Part shown: positions 42,438 through 52,000 of the stretch, one piece after another | Numbering within the stretch: position 1 is the first letter of the stretch | How the letters are laid out: every line of letters begins with the position of its first letter | Origin: Chloroflexota bacterium | GTDB taxonomy: Bacteria > Chloroflexota > Dehalococcoidia > Lucifugimonadales > UBA3495 | Direction: 5' to 3' | NCBI GenBank assembly: GCA_027624135.1 | Contig: JAQBXL010000004.1 | Coordinates: 1 to 57,791 of the forward strand | Length of the DNA stretch: 57,791 nt | Notes under the pieces: model-generated | Databases searched by the model: none | What the model was told of the DNA's origin: nothing | Seen by the model: the letters and a program-made list of their open reading frames with translations, nothing else | Translations under genes and position numbers: made by a program

Positions 42438-43420
42438 TGCTGGATATTGTAGGCAAAAGGGGCTGGTACTTCTTAATCTCCGCTCTGATCATTATCCCTG
42501 GCCTGATATCCATGGCGATCCCGCCTGGCTGGCTGTCTTGGGAATCGGGACTAAAGGCAGGCATCGATTTCTCCAGTGGATCCGTGATGAATGTTACCTT
42601 CCTTCAACCGGTGGAGGAGGTTGACGTCCAGGAGCGGATGAGCTTATTGGGCCACCCCGAAGCGCTGGTTCAGAAGATTGGTGGCGACAACTTCTTCATC
42701 CGCACCGTAGTGCTGGAAGAAGCCGTTGGTGATGGTCTTTCTGAACGCGAGGTTATCGAGCGCGGACTAGAGGAATTCTTGGGCATGGAACGGGATAAGG
42801 TTGAGTTCGATACCGTCTCCCCCATAGTGGCTCAAGAAACGGTGAAGACGGCCTTTTACGCCCTGGCCGCCGCGTCCGTGTTTATCTTGTTCTTCGTGTG
42901 GTACGCCTTCCGGCGAGTGCCCAAGGCGCACCGGTATGGAGTCAGCGCGATACTTGCTCTGGTCCACGACCTTTTCGTCATATTGGGCGTGTTCTCGATC
43001 CTTGGAAAGGTCATCGACCTCGAAGTGAACTCTATGTTCATCGTCGGTTTGCTGATCGTAGCCGGTTACAGCGTGAACGACACCATCGTGGTCTTCGACC
43101 GTATCCGTGAGAACGTCTCGCGGCATCCGGACCGGGAATTGGCGCCCATGGTCAACCTGAGCATCATGGAGAGCATGGGCCGATCGTTGAACACCAGTAT
43201 CACAACCTTGGTGGTGCTGTTGGCCATGCTGTTCATCGGAGGCAACAGTATCCGTGAGTTGCTGCTGGTGCTGGCTATTGGCGCGTTGGTTGGGACTTAT
43301 AGCTCAATCTTCATCGCAAGCCAGTTCCTGGTCATGTGGGACCGTGGTGAGATTGGCCGTTTCTTCCGGCGTGGCTCAGCGGCTGCGGCTTCATCGCTGC
43401 TTCATCTGATCGGACGCTGA
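42437..43420 (+). CDS. secF: Protein translocase subunit SecF
   Basis: A 327-residue protein starting with GTG 42437 in overlap with secD. It has the SecF family signature LKAGIDFSSGSVMNVTFLQP, a periplasmic domain, and six membrane helices with VAGYSVNDTIVVFDRIRENV (~212-231) and SLNTSITTLVVLLAMLFIGG. It pairs with SecD in the SecYEG-associated DF complex. Confidence 0.95.
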   Translation: MLDIVGKRGWYFLISALIIIPGLISMAIPPGWLSWESGLKAGIDFSSGSVMNVTFLQPVEEVDVQERMSLLGHPEALVQKIGGDNFFIRTVVLEEAVGDGLSEREVIERGLEEFLGMERDKVEFDTVSPIVAQETVKTAFYALAAASVFILFFVWYAFRRVPKAHRYGVSAILALVHDLFVILGVFSILGKVIDLEVNSMFIVGLLIVAGYSVNDTIVVFDRIRENVSRHPDRELAPMVNLSIMESMGRSLNTSITTLVVLLAMLFIGGNSIRELLLVLAIGALVGTYSSIFIASQFLVMWDRGEIGRFFRRGSAAAASSLLHLIGR

Positions 43421-43436
43421 CGCAGGGCTTTGGCGC

Positions 43437-44492
43437 CTAGGCCCGCCCGCCATCCGGTAGAAGGACTATCCGCCCGGTCGGTTTTCTTTCGGACACCAAT
43501 CGGTATGCTTCCGATGCTTGGTCCAGTGGAAGTTCCAGGTCAACCACGGGACTCAACTTGCCGTCCAAAACCATTTGCCCGGCCTGTTCGACCGTGGCCC
43601 TGGATACTCCCGATGCTCCAAGGATCTGGGCGTCGCGGAAGATGACCTCCGCCGGGTTCAAGTTGAGGCTTTGGCCAAGGACTTCCCCCAGCAAGACCAA
43701 GCGGCCAAACTGGGCCAGGCTTCGAAGAGTCGAAGGGAACAGGGCTGACCCCACAGTATCGATCACCACGTCCGCACCCTCATCCTCTGTCATGGCCATC
43801 ACCAACTCCGAGAAGTCGAGGCCGCTGTCTGCTAGAACTTCGGCCGCGCCCAGATCACGCAGCGCATTCTCTTTTCCAGAGGACGACGTAACCGCCAGCA
43901 CTCTCGCTCCCAACGCTGCCGCCGCCTGCACGGCATGAGAGCCAAGACCGCCTCCCGCTCCCGTCACCACCACTGTTTCTCCTGAGACTACCCTGGCCGT
44001 ACCCTGCACCGCCTGTAGAGATACTCCCATCGGGCAGGCTAAGAGCGCCGCGCCGACAGGGTCCAGACCCTCGGGGACTTTGACCAGACTGTGTTCAGAA
44101 AGTGCCACGTATTCGGCGAACCCTCCGTCGCGGCCATGACCGATGCCCTGGCCCTCCCGGCAACGGTGCTCCCTTCCGCTGGCGCAGCGGTCGCATTTAC
44201 CGCAGGCATCGGTGAGGATGCTGACCACCTGGTCTCCTGCCTTAAGTCCGGTGACGTTGCTGCCGGTCTCCGCCACCTGGCCAGAAATCTCATGCCCTAG
44301 GATCACGTCGGGACCAACGCCTCGGCGGAGCATCCCAGCCATCACCGAGCGGTCATGGTGGCAGAAACCGCAGGCGGTGACTCTGATCAACGCCTGATGA
44401 GGCTCCGGTTTGGGCGTAGGGACATTTACCACTTCCAGGTCGGGGAGACCGCCTGTCTGTGCTCCCAATCTTAATCTTGATAAGGCTCTCAT
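43437..44492 (-). CDS. Zinc-dependent medium-chain alcohol dehydrogenase
   Basis: A 351-residue MDR-family enzyme. The catalytic zinc region is TACGFCHHDRSVMAGML (Cys ~37) with ILGHEISGQVAETG (His ~64, Glu ~65). The structural zinc lobe is CGKCDRCASGREHRC. The NAD(P) Rossmann motif is VVVTGAGGGLGSHAVQAAAA (~172-191). It oxidises an alcohol or reduces an aldehyde or quinone; the substrate is unknown. It converges on secF with 16 bp between the stops and is likely transcribed alone. Confidence 0.9.
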   Translation of the reverse strand: MRALSRLRLGAQTGGLPDLEVVNVPTPKPEPHQALIRVTACGFCHHDRSVMAGMLRRGVGPDVILGHEISGQVAETGSNVTGLKAGDQVVSILTDACGKCDRCASGREHRCREGQGIGHGRDGGFAEYVALSEHSLVKVPEGLDPVGAALLACPMGVSLQAVQGTARVVSGETVVVTGAGGGLGSHAVQAAAALGARVLAVTSSSGKENALRDLGAAEVLADSGLDFSELVMAMTEDEGADVVIDTVGSALFPSTLRSLAQFGRLVLLGEVLGQSLNLNPAEVIFRDAQILGASGVSRATVEQAGQMVLDGKLSPVVDLELPLDQASEAYRLVSERKPTGRIVLLPDGGRA

Positions 44493-44608
44493 ACCGGCAG
44501 ATTATATTCCCCGAGCCGTATACCGCCAAGGCGTCGCTACCGTATAATTGGCTATACTGATGCAGCCTGTTCAGGCATAAGATTTGAGGCTAATGATAAG
44601 GGTATGGA

Positions 44609-44941
44609 ATGAAGATTGGGGCCCATGTGTCCACAGCCGGGGGCATAAGCAACGCCGTCGGCAGGGGCCAGGAGATCGGCTGTGAGGCCATCCAGATATT
44701 TGGCTCTTCGCCCCAGACATGGTCCTTTAAACCGGAGCCCGGAGAGCAGGTCGAGCTTTTCAAACAGGGTCTGATCGATCCCGGCATCGGCCCTGTGTTT
44801 TTGCATGCCATCATGTCCAATCAAGCCTTCGCCGACGTGCCCTTCCTGCTTGAGGTTCCGGGTTTCGAGGGCAAAGGCCTCGATCAGCAGAACATTGACC
44901 TGCTCAAGAAGATCAGGCAGCAGGTTGGCGTCGCCCCTTGA
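44609..44941 (+). pseudogene. nfo: Endonuclease IV gene with large internal deletion
   Basis: The first ~68 residues are a normal endonuclease IV N-terminus (MKIGAHVSTAGGISNAVGRG, then IQIFGSSPQTWSFKP, then GPVFLHAI). The following ~42 residues (FADVPFLLEVPGFEGKGLDQ, then NIDLLKKIRQQV) are its C-terminus. The middle ~170 residues, holding most of the zinc ligands and the DNA-binding loops, are absent. The frame remains open (110 residues versus ~280), so the join is in frame. A working AP endonuclease is not expected. An assembly collapse is the alternative to real decay. Confidence 0.75.
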
Positions 44942-44946
44942 TCAAC

Positions 44947-45306
44947 ATGACCAACCGGGAATTCGTCCGTCTGGTGCGCCGAGCGTACCAAGAGCTGCCC
45001 CGTGAGGTGCTACAGGCGCTGGACAACGTCGATGTCGCAGTTGAGGAGTGGCCAGGCCCGGAAGAGAAGGACCTGATCGGCGGCGACGAGACTCTATTCG
45101 GGCTGTACAGCGGCGTGCCTCTGACCGAGCGCGAAGGCGGCGGCCTGATGTTTCCCGACCGGATCGTCATCTATCGTCAGCCGATCTTGCGCAGTTGCTC
45201 CAGCCGCACCGAGGCCGAGCGCGAGATCAAAGTGACCTTGAGGCATGAGATCGGCCATTACCTGGGCATGAGCGAAGACGACCTGCACCGGCTGGGATAC
45301 GGGTAG
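44947..45306 (+). CDS. Metallopeptidase family protein (zincin-like)
   Basis: A 119-residue protein. The helical N-terminus (FVRLVRRAYQELPREVLQAL) is followed by LFGLYSGVPLTEREGGGLMF and the zinc motif TLRHEIGHYLGMSEDDLHRL (~97-116; HExxH with a third ligand from the following Asp/His region). This is the short Zincin_1-type family of unknown substrate. A TTG 9 bp upstream overlaps the truncated nfo stop. It appears in one operon with the nfo remnant and pgpA, whose start overlaps its stop. Confidence 0.85.
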   Translation: MTNREFVRLVRRAYQELPREVLQALDNVDVAVEEWPGPEEKDLIGGDETLFGLYSGVPLTEREGGGLMFPDRIVIYRQPILRSCSSRTEAEREIKVTLRHEIGHYLGMSEDDLHRLGYG

Positions 45307-45767
45307 TGCCTAATATACTGAGCCGAGTCGGCTGGGGTCTGAGCACCGGCCTGGGCTTGGGACTGGCCCCGTTTGCGCCGGCCACCGTTGCCAGCCTCGC
45401 AGCGGTGTTGATCTATCGGTTTTCTCCCCTGGAGGAAGACTCCGCTGGCTTGTTTCTGCTCTGCGGACTGGGGTTCTTGGCCGGGATTTGGGCCTGCCAG
45501 ACCTTGATAACCGATCAAGACCATGACCCGAGCCGGGCTGTCTGGGACGAATTTATCGGATTATGGGTCACCTGTTTATTCCTGCCCAAGACCCTGCCCT
45601 GGTTGGCGGCCGCGTTCGTGTTGTTCCGTGTGCTGGACATCCTAAAACCATGGCCGATCCGCCGATTTGAACGTCTGCCCGGAGGTTTGGGAATCATGGC
45701 CGACGATCTGGCCGCCGGAGCGGTGGGGGCAGTCGGCCTCAACCTGGTCTACCGGCTCTTTTTCTAG
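45306..45767 (+). CDS. pgpA: Phosphatidylglycerophosphatase A
   Basis: A 153-residue membrane protein. Family signatures are GLGLGLAPFAPATVASLAAV (~17-36), VWDEFIGLWVTCLFL (catalytic-site Asp/Glu), LDILKPWPIRRFERLPGG and IMADDLAAGAVGAV. It removes phosphate from phosphatidylglycerophosphate in phospholipid synthesis. The GTG start overlaps the preceding stop by one base. cdsA, the earlier step of the same pathway, is 4 kb downstream. Confidence 0.92.
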   Translation: MPNILSRVGWGLSTGLGLGLAPFAPATVASLAAVLIYRFSPLEEDSAGLFLLCGLGFLAGIWACQTLITDQDHDPSRAVWDEFIGLWVTCLFLPKTLPWLAAAFVLFRVLDILKPWPIRRFERLPGGLGIMADDLAAGAVGAVGLNLVYRLFF

Positions 45768-45791
45768 CCGGAACGGCCGAGCCTATCTCCA

Positions 45792-45820
45792 TTGCCCGGC
45801 AAAAACCCCTATGGTATACT
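45792..45820 (+). promoter_or_regulatory. Promoter of the rpsB operon
   Basis: TTGCCC (45792-45797), a 17-bp spacer and TATACT (45815-45820), ~150 bp before the first rpsB start. A second TATAAT at 45962-45967 (TTGGCT at 45941-45946, spacer 15) is weaker. If it were used, the upstream GTG start of rpsB would be excluded. Confidence 0.5.
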
Positions 45821-45969
45821 TCGACAAGCATTAACCTGCCTCCTCTAGCTTCGGTCCAGGCGTCAGTTTGGCGATGGGGAACAGGGATTTTGCGGGTCGC
45901 GCCGCCCCCTGCGGTGGACTCTCGGACGTAGTCGGCCTGATTGGCTGGCAAATTGGATAGGTATAATTA

Positions 45970-47208
45970 GTGGTAGAGTCGTATGAGCCGCCGGTAGAGC
46001 CGGTTTCCCCTGCCCCAGAGCAACCCAGTCCGGCCCCAGTGGTGGAGACAACTTCATCAGCCCCGGTGGCACCAGCCCCGGTTGCAGTAGCCCCCACGGC
46101 GGCGGTAGCCGTCGCTGAACCACCCAGGCCCGTTCCCCATGTGCGGGAGCACCTCACCATGAAAGCCCTTCTCGAGGCGGGAGTCCATTTCGGGCATCAG
46201 ACCCGGCGCTGGAACCCCACGATGAAACGGTACATCTTCACCCAGAGAAACGGCATCCACATCATCGACCTTCAACAAACCTTGGGCATGATTAACAATG
46301 TCTACCAAGAGATGGTTGATCTGGTGGCCCAGGGCGGCAAAGTCCTCTTCGTTGGCACCAAGCGCCAGGCGCAAGAGGTGATTCAGAGCGAAGCTGAACG
46401 GTGCGGCATGATGTACGTCAACCAGCGCTGGCTGGGTGGCACGATGACCAACTTCCAGACGATCAAGACTCGTATTGCCTACATGCTCGAACTTCAGCAG
46501 AAGCGAGACCAGGGTTATTTCCGGGTGTTGCCCAAGAAAGAGGGCGTTAGGCTCCGCGATACACTGAACCGTTTGGAAAAGTATTTCACCGGCGTGCGGG
46601 ATATGACCGAGATACCCAAGGCCATCTTCGTTATCGACATTGGCCGAGAAGATATCTGTATCGCCGAAGCCCGGCGCTTGGGTATAGATATATTCGCCAT
46701 CGTCGATTCCGATTGCGATCCCAACAAGGTCGATCACATCATTCCCGGCAATGACGATGCCGTCCGTTCCATCCGGTTGATCACCAACCGCATGGCCACG
46801 GCAGTTTTAGAGGGTCTTGCTCTGCGTGAAGCCATGCTGCTTGCCGAGGCCGAAGCGGCAGTTAACGTGGACCAATCGACGTTCCTGACCGCGTATGTGT
46901 CGCCCGACGACGAAGAAGACGGGCTCCCTGAGATGGAAGGCCTGGACACTACCACCGTCGCCGAAGTGGCTCCCACTGCAGCGGCCAGGATCTCGCCGGT
47001 GGCCGTTGCGCCTGCTGAAGAGTCCACTGCTACCGGAGCTGCTGCACCGGAAGCTTCAGTAGCAGAGCCCGTTGCGGAAGAGACAGCTCAGGAGCTCGTT
47101 GCCGAAGTTGCGGCCCCTGAAGCTGCGGTTGAACCTGAGCCTGTTCCTGAGACTTCTGAACCTGAGACTTCCGGACCTGAAATAGAAGAAGAGAGATCGG
47201 GAGCGTAG
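45970..47208 (+). CDS. rpsB: 30S ribosomal protein S2 with terminal extensions
   Basis: A 412-residue protein against a usual ~230-270. The S2 core runs from ~64 (MKALLEAGVHFGHQTRRWNP) through NGIHIIDLQQTLGMI, FVGTKRQAQEVI, RWLGGTMTNFQTIK and FAIVDSDCDPNKVDHIIPGN to ~300. Before it lie ~60 Pro/Ala/Val residues; after it ~100 Ala/Glu/Pro residues (PVPETSEPETSGPEIEEE). An internal ATG at 46159 with GGGAG upstream would give a normal N-terminus, so the N-terminal extension depends on GTG 45970. It is first in the rpsB-tsf-pyrH-frr operon. Confidence 0.92.
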   Translation: MVESYEPPVEPVSPAPEQPSPAPVVETTSSAPVAPAPVAVAPTAAVAVAEPPRPVPHVREHLTMKALLEAGVHFGHQTRRWNPTMKRYIFTQRNGIHIIDLQQTLGMINNVYQEMVDLVAQGGKVLFVGTKRQAQEVIQSEAERCGMMYVNQRWLGGTMTNFQTIKTRIAYMLELQQKRDQGYFRVLPKKEGVRLRDTLNRLEKYFTGVRDMTEIPKAIFVIDIGREDICIAEARRLGIDIFAIVDSDCDPNKVDHIIPGNDDAVRSIRLITNRMATAVLEGLALREAMLLAEAEAAVNVDQSTFLTAYVSPDDEEDGLPEMEGLDTTTVAEVAPTAAARISPVAVAPAEESTATGAAAPEASVAEPVAEETAQELVAEVAAPEAAVEPEPVPETSEPETSGPEIEEERSGA

Positions 47209-47237
47209 ACGGGATAACCGTCCCATCCTGTTATTTA

Positions 47238-47256
47238 CCGGCCAATGCTCGGCCGG
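47238..47256 (+). terminator. Hairpin between rpsB and tsf
   Basis: CCGGCC (47238-47243) pairs with GGCCGG (47251-47256) around a 7-nt loop, followed only by ATTTA. A partial attenuator that tunes tsf relative to rpsB is plausible. The T run is weak. Confidence 0.4.
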
Positions 47257-47272
47257 ATTTAGGAGCAATTAA

Positions 47273-48516
<1,244 letters not shown>

Positions 48517-48518
48517 TC

Positions 48519-49106
48519 ATGACTTCAAAGAGTAGCGACACCGACTTAACACCCGAAGCTGTTCTGGCCGATGTTTCGACCAAGATGGACCGGTCCCTGG
48601 ATGCCTTTAAACGCGACCTGACCCAACTTCGCACTGGCCGGGCGACCGCAGCACTGGTGGAGAACGTGACGGTCGATTATTACGGGACAATGACTCCTCT
48701 CAAACAGATCGCCGCGATCACCGTGCCCGACTCCCGGGCCATCATGATTCAACCGTGGGACGCCGGTTCGATTCGGGAGATCGAAAAGGGCCTGATGTCC
48801 TCCGAGATGGGGTTCAATCCTTCCAATGATGGCGTCACCATCACCGTGGCCGTTCCCCAGTTGACCAAGGAGCGCCGCCAAGAGATGGTCAAGCTCCTGA
48901 AACGAAAGATAGAAGAAGGCAAGGTTTCAGTCCGGAACGTGCGTCGCGACGGCCTCGAGACCCTGAGGAAGCTGGAGAAAGACAAGACCATCTCCCAGGA
49001 CGAGAACCGGCGCGCCCAGGACCAACTGCAGAAAACCACCGACCGGCACACCAAACTGATCGACGAGACGGGTTCCGCCAAAGAGGCGGAGATACTACAG
49101 GTATAA
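48519..49106 (+). CDS. frr: Ribosome recycling factor
   Basis: A 195-residue protein. It has the three-helix-bundle pattern with DAFKRDLTQLRTGRATAALV (~33-52), VTVDYYGTMTPLKQIAAITV, IMIQPWDAGSIREIEKGLMS, GVTITVAVPQLTKERRQEMV and the terminal helix ETLRKLEKDKTISQDENRRA. With EF-G it splits post-termination ribosomes. It starts 2 bp after pyrH. Confidence 0.95.
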   Translation: MTSKSSDTDLTPEAVLADVSTKMDRSLDAFKRDLTQLRTGRATAALVENVTVDYYGTMTPLKQIAAITVPDSRAIMIQPWDAGSIREIEKGLMSSEMGFNPSNDGVTITVAVPQLTKERRQEMVKLLKRKIEEGKVSVRNVRRDGLETLRKLEKDKTISQDENRRAQDQLQKTTDRHTKLIDETGSAKEAEILQV

Positions 49107-49110
49107 AGCC

Positions 49111-49884
49111 GTGCAGGTCGAGGCTCCCCAACCCCCCCCATCACCCGGGAACGGCGCCAATGTTCCGGTTCACGTCGCTTTTATCATGGACGGGAACGGC
49201 CGCTGGGCCCAAAAGCAGGGCCTTCCCCGCCTTGCCGGACACGAAGTCGGCGTAAACGCAATACAAGGCGTGTTGGAGACCCTGGAGCCATTGGGGGTCA
49301 AGTTCGTGACCATCTATGCCTTCTCCACCGAGAACTGGGGCCGTCCCCAGGATGAAGTTGACGGCATCATGGATATCTTCTCCGAAGCATTGGCGAGCCA
49401 AACTAAAGACCTTCACGCGAAGAACGTCCGCATCGTCCACGTGGGCAGAAGCGAGAACATGGGGACCGAACTCCGCGAATCCGTGGCCGAAGCCCAACGC
49501 CTGACCAACGGCAACACCGGTATCACCTTGAACGTAGCTTTCGACTACGGTGGCAGAGCCGAGATACTGGAAGCCGTCCGGAGCATCATCAAGGACGGGC
49601 TCAGTCCCGATGCGATCGACGAAGAATTGTTCAGCCGGTACCTGTTCACTGCTCACAGCCCGGATCCGGACCTGATCATTCGCACCGGAGGGGAACAGCG
49701 CATCAGTAATTTCCTCCTCTGGCAGTCGGCCTACAGCGAGTACTTCATTACTCCGACATTGTGGCCCGACCTGGATTCGGCCGAATTGATACAGGTTCTG
49801 GAGACCTTCAGCAACCGCCGTCGCCGTTACGGCGGTCTCAACCCCGAAGACCAACCCCACGATTCCCAAACCTCCGAAGGTTAG
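49111..49884 (+). CDS. uppS: Undecaprenyl diphosphate synthase (cis-prenyltransferase)
   Basis: A 257-residue enzyme from GTG 49111. Motifs: VAFIMDGNGRWAQKQGLPRL (~22-41; catalytic Asp, Arg), YAFSTENWGRPQDEV, VAFDYGGRAEILEAVRSI, and the C-terminal signature LIIRTGGEQRISNFLLWQSA then YSEYFITPTLWPD. It builds the C55 lipid carrier for cell-wall synthesis from FPP and IPP. The IPP would come from the MEP genes (dxr, ispG) in this same run. Confidence 0.94.
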   Translation: MQVEAPQPPPSPGNGANVPVHVAFIMDGNGRWAQKQGLPRLAGHEVGVNAIQGVLETLEPLGVKFVTIYAFSTENWGRPQDEVDGIMDIFSEALASQTKDLHAKNVRIVHVGRSENMGTELRESVAEAQRLTNGNTGITLNVAFDYGGRAEILEAVRSIIKDGLSPDAIDEELFSRYLFTAHSPDPDLIIRTGGEQRISNFLLWQSAYSEYFITPTLWPDLDSAELIQVLETFSNRRRRYGGLNPEDQPHDSQTSEG

Positions 49885-49901
49885 GAACAAGGTAACGGCT
49901 C

Positions 49902-50783
49902 TTGCTCCAACGGTCGCTTACGGCGTTGGCCGGAATTCCCGTTCTGGTCGGAGCAGTCTGGTTGGGCGCCCCATGGCTGACCGTGCTCGTCCTGGTGGCT
50001 GGGGTCGCTGCGATCTGGGAATTCTACCGAATGACACCGCCTACCATAGGCTCGTTGCCCATCTTTTTGGGCGTGGCCTGGGTGGTGGCGCTAGTCTTGG
50101 GCGCGCAGGCTGCCTCGGGACTCGATAATTTCCTGATTATATCCGGTGGCATAATCGCCGCCGGGTCATTTGCGTCGCTACTCTGGTTCATCGCATTCTT
50201 CAAAGCCGGCGAGAATTTGGAGATCGGCGGCTATCTAGCGGGATTCGGCTATCTGATGGCCGGGCCAGTCTACGTTGGATTTCTCCTGGCTCACGCCCTG
50301 ATGCTTCGCGAGATCGGTGGTTCAGGAATCATCGGACTTGAAATAGATGAGGTAGCGGAAGGGCTGGCGGACCTGGGGCGCAACTGGCTTTTGTTCGCGA
50401 TCCTGGTCATCTTTGCCACGGACACCGGCGCCTACCTAGTGGGACGTGCTGTGGGAAGCCACCCAATGGCCCCCAGCATCAGCCCCAATAAGACCTGGGA
50501 AGGAAGTCTAGGTGGGTTCGCATCAGCGGTGGCCGCCGCGTTGGTTCTGGGATTGGTCATTGGTCTGGGCATCGCTGCCTGGCAGCAGGCGGTGATCGGG
50601 GGCGTCGTCGGCGTCGTAACCCAATGGGGAGACTTGCTGGAGTCCAAGTTAAAGCGCATTGCGGATGTGAAGGACGCTAGTAGTATAATTCCGGGGCACG
50701 GCGGGCTTCTGGACCGTTTGGACAGCATGTTGTTTGCCTTGCCGGCCGTTTACTATCTGCTAGTCACGGTGTTTGTTCCGTAA
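49902..50783 (+). CDS. cdsA: Phosphatidate cytidylyltransferase
   Basis: A 293-residue polytopic membrane protein from TTG 49902. The CTP-transferase signature is at the end: GRAVGSHPMAPSISPNKTWE (~180-199), VTQWGDLLESKLKRIADVKD, and SSIIPGHGGLLDRLDSMLFA with the conserved Asp pair. It makes CDP-diacylglycerol, precursor to the pgpA product. The last codons (TACTATCTGCTAGTCACGGTG) are echoed just after the stop by CGCTATCTGCCAGCTACGGTG. Confidence 0.92.
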   Translation: MLQRSLTALAGIPVLVGAVWLGAPWLTVLVLVAGVAAIWEFYRMTPPTIGSLPIFLGVAWVVALVLGAQAASGLDNFLIISGGIIAAGSFASLLWFIAFFKAGENLEIGGYLAGFGYLMAGPVYVGFLLAHALMLREIGGSGIIGLEIDEVAEGLADLGRNWLLFAILVIFATDTGAYLVGRAVGSHPMAPSISPNKTWEGSLGGFASAVAAALVLGLVIGLGIAAWQQAVIGGVVGVVTQWGDLLESKLKRIADVKDASSIIPGHGGLLDRLDSMLFALPAVYYLLVTVFVP

Positions 50784-50820
50784 ATATGATTCGCTATCTG
50801 CCAGCTACGGTGTTCAATCT

Positions 50821-51954
50821 ATGAAGAGAATCGTCGTGCTTGGGTCTACCGGCTCCATCGGCCGCCAAACATTGGATATCGTGCGTGCCTTTCCTGAGGA
50901 GTTCGAGGTGGTGGGACTGGCCGCTGGCAACAACATAGATCTGCTAACGGAGCAGGTCAAAGAATTCAGTCCCAAGCATGTCTGCTGCATAAACCCTCCC
51001 GCCAAAGCATTTTCCGGCTCGGGATCTGATTCCCCCGAATTTACTTCGATGGAAGACATGGTGTGCTTGGATAACGTGGATCAGGTGATGGTGGCTCTCA
51101 TGGGCAGCGTCGGTCTGGTGCCAACGCTGAACGCTCTCAAGGCCGGTAAGTCAGTTGCCCTCTCGAATAAGGAGCCGATCGTGATGGCGGGAGGGCTGAT
51201 CAAGGAGTATGCCTCACGCTACGGCGGCGAGGTGCTGCCGGTGGACAGCGAACCCAGCGCCATCTGGCAATGCTTGCGCGGTGAGGACAACGAGATACTC
51301 CGGCTGCTCATCACCGCCTCAGGCGGGCCATTTCGCACCACTCCCCTCGACGAGATGGACGCAGTGACACCAGAAAGGGCGCTGCAACATCCAACTTGGC
51401 AGATGGGCAAGAAAATAACGATAGACTCTGCTACGCTGATGAATAAGGCGTTCGAGGTGATAGAGACGCATTGGTTGTTCAACGTACCCTGGGATAGAAT
51501 CGAAGTAGTGGTCCATCCCCAAAGCACCATCCATTCCATGGTCGAGTTTGAAGACGGATCGGTGAAGGCACAGATGGGGCCGCCGGATATGCGTCTGCCC
51601 ATCCAGTACGCGCTGTTCTACCCGAAGCGTCTGCCCAATCCCATGATACCCAGACTAGACACCAAAAAATCCCATTCACTGACCTTTGACCCATTGGAGC
51701 CGTCGCGCTACCCGTGCTTCGATCTGGCGGTCTCGGCGGCCAAGAAAGGCGGCACCTACCCGGCGGTGTTGAGCGCGGCCGACGAAGTGGCTGTTCAGGC
51801 TTTCCTTGATACCAAGATCGGATTTATGGGCATCCCAAAAGTGATTGAACGAGTATTGTCTGAGCACAAGTCTCTGCCCGGTGATAAGGCGGAGGATTTC
51901 TTGGAAGCGGACCGCTGGGCGATGGGACGGACGACCGAACTCATCAATAAATAG
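50821..51954 (+). CDS. dxr: 1-deoxy-D-xylulose 5-phosphate reductoisomerase
   Basis: A 377-residue enzyme of the MEP pathway. The NADPH motif LGSTGSIGRQTLDIV (7-21) is followed by ALSNKEPIVMAGG (~113-125), PVDSEPSAIWQCL (140-152), SGGPFRTTPLDEMDAVTPER, HPTWQMGKKITIDSATLMNK and VVHPQSTIHSMVEFEDGS. Two residues are unusual: Ser is Pro at 119 (NKES to NKEP), and the His after the DSE metal triad is Pro145 (DSEH to DSEP). Other ligands are kept. It converts DXP to MEP using NADPH. It starts 37 bp after cdsA. Confidence 0.93.
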   Translation: MKRIVVLGSTGSIGRQTLDIVRAFPEEFEVVGLAAGNNIDLLTEQVKEFSPKHVCCINPPAKAFSGSGSDSPEFTSMEDMVCLDNVDQVMVALMGSVGLVPTLNALKAGKSVALSNKEPIVMAGGLIKEYASRYGGEVLPVDSEPSAIWQCLRGEDNEILRLLITASGGPFRTTPLDEMDAVTPERALQHPTWQMGKKITIDSATLMNKAFEVIETHWLFNVPWDRIEVVVHPQSTIHSMVEFEDGSVKAQMGPPDMRLPIQYALFYPKRLPNPMIPRLDTKKSHSLTFDPLEPSRYPCFDLAVSAAKKGGTYPAVLSAADEVAVQAFLDTKIGFMGIPKVIERVLSEHKSLPGDKAEDFLEADRWAMGRTTELINK

Positions 51955-52000
51955 AGATCTTTTACGGTCATAGAACCGTAATCATCAGCAGTAGATATTT

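Noticed and set aside
45831-46160. A leftward open frame opposite the S2 N-terminal extension
   Set aside because: Its low-complexity Gly/Ala/Thr peptide is the mirror of the Pro/Ala/Val repeats in S2.
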